DNA of 52,049 nt from an uncultured Flavobacteriaceae bacterium (GTDB lineage: Bacteria; Bacteroidota; Bacteroidia; Flavobacteriales; Flavobacteriaceae). Below, in pieces: positions 35,369 through 43,067 of this stretch (its first letter is position 1; the number at the start of each line of letters is the position of its first letter). The stretch spans positions 1 to 52,049 of the forward strand of contig CAJQNO010000081.1 of NCBI GenBank assembly GCA_905479745.1, given 5' to 3'. The translations under genes and the position numbers were made by a program. A model generated the notes under the pieces. It made no database searches, was not told where the DNA came from, and saw only the letters and a program-made list of their open reading frames with translations.

Positions 35369-37849
35369 TTAAAACGAAAACCCAAATACCCCGGTAACCC
35401 CAAATTTACGTGCGTCGGGATTTCCCAGGTAGTTCCCACGGAAATTGAAATCCAGACGGAACACCCGGAAGATATTACCCACTCCAACACTCCACTCCCA
35501 GTAGATGTCCTCAGGCGCCTGCATTAATAATCCGTTAGGTGCATTCAAGGCGATGTTTTCGTCGGAAATTGTTCCATAAGCGGCCCTAAATCCTACTACT
35601 TCCCTGAGGTCGAGTTTTCTTAGTAAAGGAACCCGTGAGAAGATCCTGCCACCAAAATTATGCTGTAAATGCAGACTTGCATAACTATCGGTAACGAATT
35701 CGTAAAAATCCAAGTTGGTAAAGGCATTATAAATACTAAATAAGGTCTGGTTTCCAGGAATGGGACTTAAAAGGCCGAGAGGTACCGGATCGTAGATCTT
35801 CCCCACCTCGATAGTACTCCATAATCTCCCTAAACCTCCAATATTCCATGGTTGGGTGTACAATGCCTGAAGCTTATTATATTCGAAATCACCTCCCAGG
35901 ACGTCCTTTAACCCATAGGTATATCCCAAATAGAAAGATGGAAAATCCCCGTCGTTGATGATGGTTCGCTCCACCCCATATCCGGACGTTTTACGTTTTG
36001 GAGTATAAAAAACAGCAAACTCGATCTCCGGCTGTGATATCTCACTCTGCACCTCACCGTTCTGGTCTAAATAATCCAAACTAAAGGTATCGGTGGCAGA
36101 CGCCAGTGTTCTATACGAGCCGGTAAGCTGAAACTTTAAATTCTTCGCAGGCTCCATACTAAATCCTGCCGTACTTAGATTGATTCGTGATAGTTTGTCG
36201 TTGGCTCCCACTGTAATTAGTGAAGATGACGCCAAACTTCGTCCCAGCACATCGTTACTGGTGGTAAGACTGGCTCCAGTTTGCTCTACGTCCTTCCGGT
36301 TTCCACCAAATACGGTAAGCCTGGACTTTCTGTCGAGTAACCATTTACCCGAGACTCCATATTTGAACCGTTCATCCCTGAAACCATAGGCGCCAAAGAC
36401 TTCCAGCCTCCAGGGGTCGTTCTGACTGAAATACGTTCGGCCACCGAGACGGATACGAAGGCCTTCGGCCTCATTGAATCCGAAGACAGAAAATACCGGG
36501 CCTATGTCGAAATTACCTACTTCGTAGTAACCGGATGCGAGGGTTGCGGCAATATTGTAAAGCGATTTGAATCTGGGTATGGTCTTTAGGGTGTCCAGCA
36601 TTTTATAGACCCCCTTCTCATCCTTACTTAGACTTTCCATTCGCCGCTGTTCCCAGAAATCATCAGGGCGGTTGTAGATCTCGTATGCATACGGGTCTGT
36701 TTGCTCACTATAGAATTTCTTATCCTTTACCCGGTCAAATTGGTAATTATCATACAAGGTTGTTCGCTTTCCATAGATACCACGGGCACCTTCTTTCTTC
36801 TTTAAACTGAAATCGGATAGGAAATAGTCCCTTGTAATAAGAAAGATAGAGTCGTTCAGCACATCGAATTCCTGTTCGATGTACACCTCTCTCACCCAGT
36901 TTAGGTTTGCACTTTTAGAAGCCTGAAGATTGATCTCCTTGATCGCCCAGGTAGTATCGTTTACCCAGAAATCTCCTTTGAAGGTAAGTTCGTTCTTTCT
37001 ACGCGGATAGTAAACTATATTATAACACCATTTATTATCGCGAAAGGCGCTATCCAGCAATACGTAGTTATAAACATCTATGCCCGTTTTCGACAAGGGG
37101 CTGGTAAAAGCCTTATCGAAGAACTTCATATAATTGTCGTAGACATCGTACTCTTTGTAGAGATCTTTTATGAATGCAATTAGCGTTTGATTATTTTCAA
37201 ATCCTGAATTCTTATTCCCCTCCAGGATCTCCTTTTCTTCTTTTAACTGGTTATCTCCGTACACCTTAGAATAGGCCTCATTGACAAAAATAGGAAGGTA
37301 GCTGTTCCCGGTTATATTTGAGGTGTCGATCTGCTCCCAGATAAACTCCATTCCTTTAAAAACTTTACTCTTAATAAGGCCGGAATCTATGGTATTCAGG
37401 TCGAATTCTAGCTTTTCGTACTTATCGTATTCGTACTGATCGAATTTCTTAACTCCGTTCTCACGACGATTCTCCCATATTTTCCGAAGAATTACCAGGG
37501 CAGGATTGTCTTTTTTGGAAGTTTTCCCACTGTAAACCACCACCTCATCAAGGGATGAAGCCTCTTCTTTCAGGACCACGGACAGATCGTAGGTAACTCT
37601 GGCAGTAAGTTCTATATTCTTTAATTCGTACCCTACAAACGACACCCAGATCGCGCTGTAAGAATCACTACTTTCCAGGTAAAATCGTCCATCTTCGTTG
37701 GTAATAGTGCCCTCATTAGAATCTTTAAAGATCACATTGGCAAAGGCCACAGGGTCACCAAATTCGTCATTTACTACTCCGCTTACTTTGGTTTGAGCCA
37801 AAGCCTGGATACTGATAAGAAAAATAAAAGCAAATAAAGAATGCTTCAT
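35369..37849 (-). CDS. DUF5686 family outer-membrane-associated protein
   Basis: An 826-residue protein with a signal peptide (ending ALAQ), a carboxypeptidase-regulatory-like domain at about 20-105 (VSGVVNDEFGDPVAFANV) and a long DUF5686 region with many beta strands, ending in a beta-barrel-like C-terminus (GVTGVFGFSF). DUF5686 proteins are widespread in Bacteroidota, with unknown function. The final aromatic residue suggests outer-membrane barrel insertion. It precedes hppA by 89 bases on the same strand, with an hppA promoter in the gap. Confidence 0.88.
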   Translation of the reverse strand: MKHSLFAFIFLISIQALAQTKVSGVVNDEFGDPVAFANVIFKDSNEGTITNEDGRFYLESSDSYSAIWVSFVGYELKNIELTARVTYDLSVVLKEEASSLDEVVVYSGKTSKKDNPALVILRKIWENRRENGVKKFDQYEYDKYEKLEFDLNTIDSGLIKSKVFKGMEFIWEQIDTSNITGNSYLPIFVNEAYSKVYGDNQLKEEKEILEGNKNSGFENNQTLIAFIKDLYKEYDVYDNYMKFFDKAFTSPLSKTGIDVYNYVLLDSAFRDNKWCYNIVYYPRRKNELTFKGDFWVNDTTWAIKEINLQASKSANLNWVREVYIEQEFDVLNDSIFLITRDYFLSDFSLKKKEGARGIYGKRTTLYDNYQFDRVKDKKFYSEQTDPYAYEIYNRPDDFWEQRRMESLSKDEKGVYKMLDTLKTIPRFKSLYNIAATLASGYYEVGNFDIGPVFSVFGFNEAEGLRIRLGGRTYFSQNDPWRLEVFGAYGFRDERFKYGVSGKWLLDRKSRLTVFGGNRKDVEQTGASLTTSNDVLGRSLASSSLITVGANDKLSRINLSTAGFSMEPAKNLKFQLTGSYRTLASATDTFSLDYLDQNGEVQSEISQPEIEFAVFYTPKRKTSGYGVERTIINDGDFPSFYLGYTYGLKDVLGGDFEYNKLQALYTQPWNIGGLGRLWSTIEVGKIYDPVPLGLLSPIPGNQTLFSIYNAFTNLDFYEFVTDSYASLHLQHNFGGRIFSRVPLLRKLDLREVVGFRAAYGTISDENIALNAPNGLLMQAPEDIYWEWSVGVGNIFRVFRLDFNFRGNYLGNPDARKFGVTGVFGFSF

Positions 37850-37958
37850 AAGTAGGAAACGAAAGGGATATAAAAAAATTTTAGCGGCCTATTTCAAGCC
37901 TACAAAGAAACAATATTTCTAATAATGTCCTTTTAATAAAATCACAAAACTCAATGTA

Positions 37959-37995
37959 CAAATCTCAAATAAATTACAAATACCAATAGCCAAAT
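37959..37995. repeat. CAAAT repeats, left flank of the four-helix-bundle pseudogene
   Basis: Four CAAAT copies (37959, 37966, 37977, 37991) on the plus strand. The matching flank at 38415-38440 has ATTTG, the reverse complement. Together they bracket the broken gene in inverted orientation. Confidence 0.4.
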
Positions 37996-38360
37996 CAACT
38001 GGATTTTTCGATTATTGCTGACAATATTTTCTTTAATTCATTAGCCTCCCTGAATAAAAGTGCAGGTGAATCTTTTATTGAGAATTCATTAGTTTCAAGA
38101 ATAAGTCTCAACCAATATGCACTCTCTTTCGCTTATTTTCTACTTATTTTTATCCGAAATAGAAAATCCTTTTTGCTTACAGCCTCATTGGCTTCGATGT
38201 AATTTGCACCAATTGAACCCGACGAGCGAATTAGCTGTTTAATATCTTCATTATTCGCACCCGATGCTGGCAGATTCTTCGCGAACAACCGAACTTCTTT
38301 CGCAAACAAGAAAGTTCGTTCTTCTAGATCAAAGGGCTTTCTATTTGTTTTTTCTAACAT
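37995..38360 (-). pseudogene. Four-helix-bundle (23S rRNA intervening-protein-like) gene with one nonsense codon
   Basis: The first 75 residues (MLEKTNRKPFDLEERTFLFA, IKQLIRSSGSIGANYIEANEA) match the S23/IVP-type four-helix-bundle family, usually 115-125 residues long. Translation stops at a TAA (38133-38135) after KISRK. Reading on in the same frame gives AKESAYWLRLILETNEF and so on to a TGA at 37995, for 121 residues in all, the standard size. The family normally has KISRKEAKES here, so the stop is a single GAA-to-TAA change. Sequencing error or a real loss of function cannot be told apart. Function of the family is unknown. Confidence 0.8.
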
Positions 38361-38414
38361 CCGTGATGAAATTATTCGGGAGTTAGAATTTTAGTAATTG
38401 TAAGGTTGGAGATT

Positions 38415-38440
38415 ATTTGTGATTTGGTTATTGTGATTTG
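38415..38440. repeat. ATTTG repeats, right flank of the pseudogene
   Basis: A perfect direct repeat of TTGTGATTTG (38417-38426, 38431-38440) and three ATTTG copies, the reverse complement of the CAAAT repeats on the left flank. Position is just before the pdhB stop codon. Confidence 0.4.
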
Positions 38441-38451
38441 ACTTGTTAAAA

Positions 38452-39429
38452 CTACTTATATAACACTTTTTTAACAGCCTTGATCACATCATTGCTATTT
38501 GGCAGCCATTCTTCAAGGAGTGCCGGCGAATAAGGTGCAGGGGTGTCACCAGTGTTAAGTTTTACAATGGGAGCATCAAGGTAGTCGAACGCCTGCATTT
38601 GGACCTGGTAAGTGATTTCGGTAGCCACATTGCCAAAAGGCCAGGCCTCTTCCAGAATTACAAGTCGGTTTGTCTTTTTCACCGAATCCAGGATGGTTTT
38701 ATGATCCATAGGCCGCACGGTACGCAGGTCGATGATCTCACATTCTATACCCTCATTCGCTAGTTCCTCGGCTGCTTTATAGGCCTCTTTTATGATCTTT
38801 CCGAAGGAAACGATCGTAACATCCTTGCCTTCTCTTTTTATTTCAGCTACCCCAATAGGTATGAGATATTCGCCTTCAGGAACCTCCCCTTTATCACCAT
38901 ACATCTGCTCACTTTCCATGAAGATCACCGGGTCGTCGTCCCGGATGGCGCTTTTCAGTAAACCCTTTGCATCTGCAGGATTACTGGGAACCACAACTTT
39001 TAACCCGGGGCAATTAGCGTACCAGCTCTCGAAAGCCTGTGAGTGGGTTGCGGCTAGCTGTCCTGCTGAAGCCGTTGGCCCTCTGAACACTATAGGAATA
39101 TTGAACTGCCCACCGCTCATCTGCCGCATTTTCGCAGCATTATTAATGATCTGGTCAATTCCCACCAAGGAGAAATTGAAGGTCATAAATTCGATAATTG
39201 GCCTGTTGCCATTCATCGCACTACCCACACCAATACCCGAGAAACCTAATTCGGAAATAGGAGTATCGATAACCCGTTTTGCACCAAATTCATCCAGCAT
39301 ACCTTTACTGGCTTTATAAGCCCCGTTGTATTCGGCAACCTCTTCACCCATTAGATAAATGGATTCATCACGGCGCATCTCTTCACTCATTGCCTCGGCT
39401 ATTGCTTCCCGGAATTGTAATGTTTTCAT
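38452..39429 (-). CDS. pdhB: Pyruvate dehydrogenase E1 component, beta subunit
   Basis: A 325-residue protein that forms the E1 beta half of the pyruvate dehydrogenase complex. Conserved stretches are LMGEEVAEYNGAYKASKGM, the E1 beta core IEFMTFNFSL, and the C-terminal transketolase domain (VTIVSFGKIIKEA, VILEEAWPFGN). It is a separate beta subunit, unlike the fused E1 at 5203, and the near-universal Bacteroidota PDH type makes pyruvate the likely substrate. pdhA is not in the window. Its promoter overlaps a long inverted repeat. Confidence 0.93.
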   Translation of the reverse strand: MKTLQFREAIAEAMSEEMRRDESIYLMGEEVAEYNGAYKASKGMLDEFGAKRVIDTPISELGFSGIGVGSAMNGNRPIIEFMTFNFSLVGIDQIINNAAKMRQMSGGQFNIPIVFRGPTASAGQLAATHSQAFESWYANCPGLKVVVPSNPADAKGLLKSAIRDDDPVIFMESEQMYGDKGEVPEGEYLIPIGVAEIKREGKDVTIVSFGKIIKEAYKAAEELANEGIECEIIDLRTVRPMDHKTILDSVKKTNRLVILEEAWPFGNVATEITYQVQMQAFDYLDAPIVKLNTGDTPAPYSPALLEEWLPNSNDVIKAVKKVLYK

Positions 39430-39456
39430 ATTGAAAGCTTCAGAAAATTAGAATGA

Positions 39457-39508
39457 CAAAAATAGACAATTCTATTATTTATTTCAGCTAAATTTTAGAA
39501 TTGTCTAT
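39457..39508 (-). terminator. Inverted repeat: terminator of the lipoprotein gene overlapping the pdhB promoter
   Basis: Two perfect 13-bp arms (39462-39474 and 39496-39508) enclose a 21-base loop. On the minus strand the stem is followed by TTTTTG, so it could stop the upstream lipoprotein transcript. The same bases contain TATTTTTG (39464-39457), an exact -7 box for pdhB, giving a leader of about 22 bases. Confidence 0.55.
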
Positions 39509-39516
39509 CTCGGCTA

Positions 39517-40392
39517 TCAATGATTTTCATCTTCTTCTGAACCTCCGCTCCCCTCTTCCTGATTATTATCAGGACAACAATAGATATGTAAATTAGAAAG
39601 CTCCGGGGTTGAAGTACCGGTAAAGTCCAGATTGTAAAGGCCTTTGTCTTCATAGCTAGCCGTAAGTGTACTCTTCCAGGATATATATCCGAAACGCGGA
39701 TCGTTCACACCAGAATCTTCATCACATTTACAATTATAAATAACCTGCCTGTGAACCGAGAAGAGAAGCTGCTTTGCGCCGGTGTTGACCGACTTAAATC
39801 GCACGGCAAGGTGTTCGGAAAAGGCACATTTACCTATTTCCGTATGTCGGGCGTTTAATATGTGATACCCCTTTTTTACATCTTCACGAAATTTATTATA
39901 CAAATTTTTCAAGGCATCCTCCTCTGCCGCAGTGAGATCACCATTTCCTTTAACTTCATCCACGAACTCTTCAGCAGTATAACCGGCATCGATCTTTATT
40001 AAGATTCTATCTCGAACAGGATGTGCCAGAAAAGCGACATCGGCACCTTCTATGTCTCCGAAATTCCCTTCATCCACAGGTTTTTGGATTAGCTGGGAAA
40101 AGTCGAATACCCGCAAAATTTCGTCAAAACGTCTTTCATCAATATCGAGGTCTGCCAATTGGCCGTACATATTCATCAGCGATTGGAAACAAGGCTTGCT
40201 GGTTTCTTCATTGAGCTGTGGGCCCGGTGGATTATGAGCTTTCCAATCGATCCCGTTTACCGCAGCAGTGAACGAATCCACACTTTCCTGAGCAATGGGC
40301 TTGAGTTTCTTCTTCCTTTCTCTCTCCTGCTTATCACAGGAAACTAACGTGATTAGAATGAGCAATGCGATTGTTAAATACCTGGTTTTCAT
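39517..40392 (-). CDS. Lipoprotein of unknown function
   Basis: A 291-residue protein with a lipobox (ITLVSC, cysteine at residue 19), so lipid-anchored. It is rich in charged residues, with a basic stretch after the cysteine (ERERKKKLK) and an acidic tail (EEGSGGSEEDENH). Cysteines are clustered near CKCDEDSG and YCCPDN, suggesting disulfides. I see no domain I recognise. A -7 box lies upstream at 40418. Confidence 0.75.
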   Translation of the reverse strand: MKTRYLTIALLILITLVSCDKQERERKKKLKPIAQESVDSFTAAVNGIDWKAHNPPGPQLNEETSKPCFQSLMNMYGQLADLDIDERRFDEILRVFDFSQLIQKPVDEGNFGDIEGADVAFLAHPVRDRILIKIDAGYTAEEFVDEVKGNGDLTAAEEDALKNLYNKFREDVKKGYHILNARHTEIGKCAFSEHLAVRFKSVNTGAKQLLFSVHRQVIYNCKCDEDSGVNDPRFGYISWKSTLTASYEDKGLYNLDFTGTSTPELSNLHIYCCPDNNQEEGSGGSEEDENH

Positions 40393-40417
40393 AATATTGG
40401 ATTTTATATTTCTGAAT

Positions 40418-40425
40418 CAAATCTA
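40418..40425 (-). promoter_or_regulatory. -7 element upstream of the lipoprotein gene
   Basis: TAGATTTG on the minus strand matches TAnnTTTG exactly, with a predicted leader of about 20 bases. No -33 element is evident. Confidence 0.5.
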
Positions 40426-40566
40426 AAAACAGTACATACCATATATTAGTCAGATGTGATTTAGATACCTCCTAATGAGCAACTACATACTTTCGATTAG
40501 AATTCGAAAATCCGAAGAAAATATTTTATTATGCATGCATAGGAAAATTGGGAATATAATCGTATC

Positions 40567-40609
40567 TTGCGTAGCGCAAAATTTGGGTGGTTTAATAGCC
40601 TTATATTTG
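40567..40609 (+). promoter_or_regulatory. Palindrome and -7 element upstream of etfB
   Basis: A perfect inverted repeat TTGCG-TAG-CGCAA at 40567-40579 is followed by TATATTTG (40602-40609), an exact -7 box. The start site would be near 40614, leaving a 29-base leader before etfB. The palindrome overlaps the -33 region and could be an operator. Confidence 0.55.
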
Positions 40610-40642
40610 CCGAATATTTTTCAATTTTAAATCGATTTATTT

Positions 40643-41383
40643 ATGAAAATAGCAGTGTGCATTAGCCATGTACCAGACACCACTTCGAAGATCAACTTCA
40701 CGGAGGGTGACACAAAATTCGATACCAACGGCGTTCAGTTTGTGATAAATCCTAACGATGAGTTCGGACTTACACGCGCTATGTGGTTTAAAGAAAAACA
40801 AGGTGCCACAGTACATGTTTTAAATGTAGGCGGCCCTGAAACCGAACCTACATTACGTAAAGCTCTGGCCATTGGTGCCGATGAAGCCATAAGAGTAAAT
40901 ACAGCTCCCATCGATGGTTTTTCGGTAGCTAAGCAACTGGCTCATGTAATTGCCGAAGGCGGTTACGACCTGGTTATAGGCGGCCGCGAATCTATAGACT
41001 ATAACGGAGGAATGGTACCGGGAATGATCGCGAAATTGAACGACGCGAATTTTGTAAATACCTGTATCGGCCTGGAGATCGAAGGAAATTCTGCAACCGC
41101 AGTGAGGGAGATCGATGGCGGTAAAGAAACTATAAAAACAAGTCTTCCACTTGTAATTGGTGGGCAAAAAGGACTCGTGGAAGAAAGTGATCTGCGCATC
41201 CCAAATATGCGTGGCATCATGCAGGCGAGATCTAAACCCCTTCACGTAAAAGAAGCTGTAGACAGCCAGGCTGAGACCCGATCGGTTCAATTTGAAAAGC
41301 CAGCACCAAGAGGAGCCGTAAAGCTTGTGGACAACGTGGACGACCTAATAAATCTATTACACAACGAAGCAAAAGTGATCTAA
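40643..41383 (+). CDS. etfB: Electron transfer flavoprotein beta subunit
   Basis: A 246-residue subunit carrying the AMP-binding half of ETF, which takes electrons from acyl-CoA dehydrogenases. Recognisable stretches are CISHVPDTTSKI near the N-terminus, ALAIGADEAIRV and LVIGGRESIDYNGG. It lies 3 bases before etfA. ETF:quinone oxidoreductase is not in the window. Downstream of a strong -7 box. Confidence 0.95.
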   Translation: MKIAVCISHVPDTTSKINFTEGDTKFDTNGVQFVINPNDEFGLTRAMWFKEKQGATVHVLNVGGPETEPTLRKALAIGADEAIRVNTAPIDGFSVAKQLAHVIAEGGYDLVIGGRESIDYNGGMVPGMIAKLNDANFVNTCIGLEIEGNSATAVREIDGGKETIKTSLPLVIGGQKGLVEESDLRIPNMRGIMQARSKPLHVKEAVDSQAETRSVQFEKPAPRGAVKLVDNVDDLINLLHNEAKVI

Positions 41384-41386
41384 ATT

Positions 41387-42346
41387 ATGGTATTAGTATA
41401 TACAGAATCTGAAGAAGGAAAATTCAAGAAAATAGCACAAGAGGCTGTTTCTTATGCCAAAGGAGTTGCAGACATGCTGGGGACAACTGTAACAGCTGTT
41501 ACCGTAAATGCAGGAGATACTTCCGATCTAGGAAATTACGGTGCTTCCAAAGTGCTTGAAGTTAGTAACGACGCCCTGGCCAATTTCAATGCCGAGGCAT
41601 ATGCCATGGTGGTTTCGGAAGCCGCCCGAAAGGAAAACGCTTCTGTGGTGATACTCACCTCCAGTGCAAACAGTAAATTTATGGCACCATTGGTGGCTGT
41701 AAACCTAAATGCAGGCTATGTGCCCAATGTAACAGCTTTGCCGGAGAGTACTTCACCCTTTAAAGTAAAACACAATGTGTTTACCAATAAGGCCTTTTCA
41801 ATTACCGAGATCACGACAGATGTGAAGTTGATCGGGGTGGCAAAAAATGCCTACGGTCTTGTTGAGAACCAAACCTCCGCGACCGCCGAATCATTTGCAC
41901 CGGAAGTTTCTACCGGAAACAGTGAAGTGGTTTCGGTAGATAAAGCAACCGACAAAGTAACGATTGCCGACGCAGAAATTGTTGTTTCCGCCGGAAGGGG
42001 AATGAAAGGCCCTGAGAACTGGGGTATGATTGAAGAACTGGCAGCAACTCTTGGAGCTGCAACGGCATGTTCCAAGCCTGTTAGCGATATGGGCTGGAGA
42101 CCACATTCTGAGCACGTTGGCCAAACAGGAAAACCCGTTGCTTCCAATCTATATATAGCGATAGGTATTTCAGGAGCAATTCAGCATTTAGCTGGAATTA
42201 ACGCCTCTAAAGTAAAGGTGGTTATCAATAACGATCCGGAAGCACCTTTCTTTAAAGCCGCCGATTACGGCATCGTTGGTGATGCCTTCGAGGTGGTACC
42301 TCAACTCACAGAAAAATTAAAAGAGTTTAAGGCACAAAACGCGTAA
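41387..42346 (+). CDS. etfA: Electron transfer flavoprotein alpha subunit
   Basis: A 319-residue protein with the FAD-binding C-terminal domain (VVSAGRGMKGPENWGMIEELAATLGA, GQTGKPVASNLYIAIGISGAIQHLAG, NNDPEAPFFKAADYGIVGD). It pairs with EtfB to shuttle electrons from fatty-acid and other acyl-CoA oxidation to the quinone pool. Three bases after etfB, then a long hairpin. Confidence 0.95.
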   Translation: MVLVYTESEEGKFKKIAQEAVSYAKGVADMLGTTVTAVTVNAGDTSDLGNYGASKVLEVSNDALANFNAEAYAMVVSEAARKENASVVILTSSANSKFMAPLVAVNLNAGYVPNVTALPESTSPFKVKHNVFTNKAFSITEITTDVKLIGVAKNAYGLVENQTSATAESFAPEVSTGNSEVVSVDKATDKVTIADAEIVVSAGRGMKGPENWGMIEELAATLGAATACSKPVSDMGWRPHSEHVGQTGKPVASNLYIAIGISGAIQHLAGINASKVKVVINNDPEAPFFKAADYGIVGDAFEVVPQLTEKLKEFKAQNA

Positions 42347-42368
42347 ATTTTAGTATTTTGTGCTTCGA

Positions 42369-42414
42369 AAAAGGGCTGTTTAAATGAGTAAATCCCTTAT
42401 TTAAGCAGCCTTTT
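42369..42414 (+). terminator. Long hairpin after etfBA
   Basis: The arms 42369-42385 and 42399-42414 pair over about 16 bases, with two G-U or mismatch positions and a 13-base loop. A short TTTT follows. It probably terminates the etf transcript. Confidence 0.6.
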
Positions 42415-42439
42415 AATATCCAATTGATTTATCGAATAA

Positions 42440-43063
42440 ATGAGTTTAGTACGGCTAAATATTAAAGGAATATCGTATAGTCAGACCCAAAATGGTGCCT
42501 ACGCCCTAATACTTAGCGAAGTGGATGGTGAGCGCAAACTCCCAATAGTAATTGGCGCCTTTGAAGCACAATCCATCGCGATAGCCCTGGAGAAAGAAAT
42601 TAAACCCCCAAGGCCCCTAACCCATGATCTTTTTAAGAATTTTGCAGATCATTTCGATATAGTCGTTAAACAGGTGATCATTCATAAACTGGTAGATGGA
42701 GTGTTCTATTCAAGTATTATTTGTGAACGCGATACCATCGAAGAGATCATCGACGCCCGAACCAGCGATGCTATTGCCCTTGCACTGCGTTTTAAGGCAC
42801 CCATTTTTACCTATAAGAACATACTGGACAAGGCAGGTATCTATTTGAAGACCCAAAAGAAAAAAGAAGCAACAACCGAACAGAAAGAAGCTGTGATCGA
42901 AGAACTACTCGCGGGTGACGATAAGGAGTCTGTCGCCCCAAAACTAAGTGAAGATTTCAGCAAATTTAGTTTGAAAGAACTCAATGAAATGCTGGATCAG
43001 GCAGTGGCCGATGAAAATTATGAAAAAGCCGCCGCTATAAGGGATGAGATCTCCAAAAGGTAA
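42440..43063 (+). CDS. Bifunctional nuclease family protein with UVR motif
   Basis: A 207-residue BFN/DUF151-type protein at the N-terminus (LVRLNIKGISYSQTQNGAYALIL, PIVIGAFEAQSIAIALEK, LTHDLF) and a C-terminal UvrB/UvrC (UVR) motif (LNEMLDQAVADENYEKAAAIRDEI). Family members are described as having RNase and DNase activity. The second domain often binds other UVR-containing partners. Four bases after its stop a transporter gene starts. Confidence 0.85.
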   Translation: MSLVRLNIKGISYSQTQNGAYALILSEVDGERKLPIVIGAFEAQSIAIALEKEIKPPRPLTHDLFKNFADHFDIVVKQVIIHKLVDGVFYSSIICERDTIEEIIDARTSDAIALALRFKAPIFTYKNILDKAGIYLKTQKKKEATTEQKEAVIEELLAGDDKESVAPKLSEDFSKFSLKELNEMLDQAVADENYEKAAAIRDEISKR

Positions 43064-43067
43064 CACT

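Noticed and set aside
38792-39319. 175-codon plus-strand frame over pdhB
   Set aside because: pdhB is a clear conserved gene on the minus strand, and the antisense product shows no family features.
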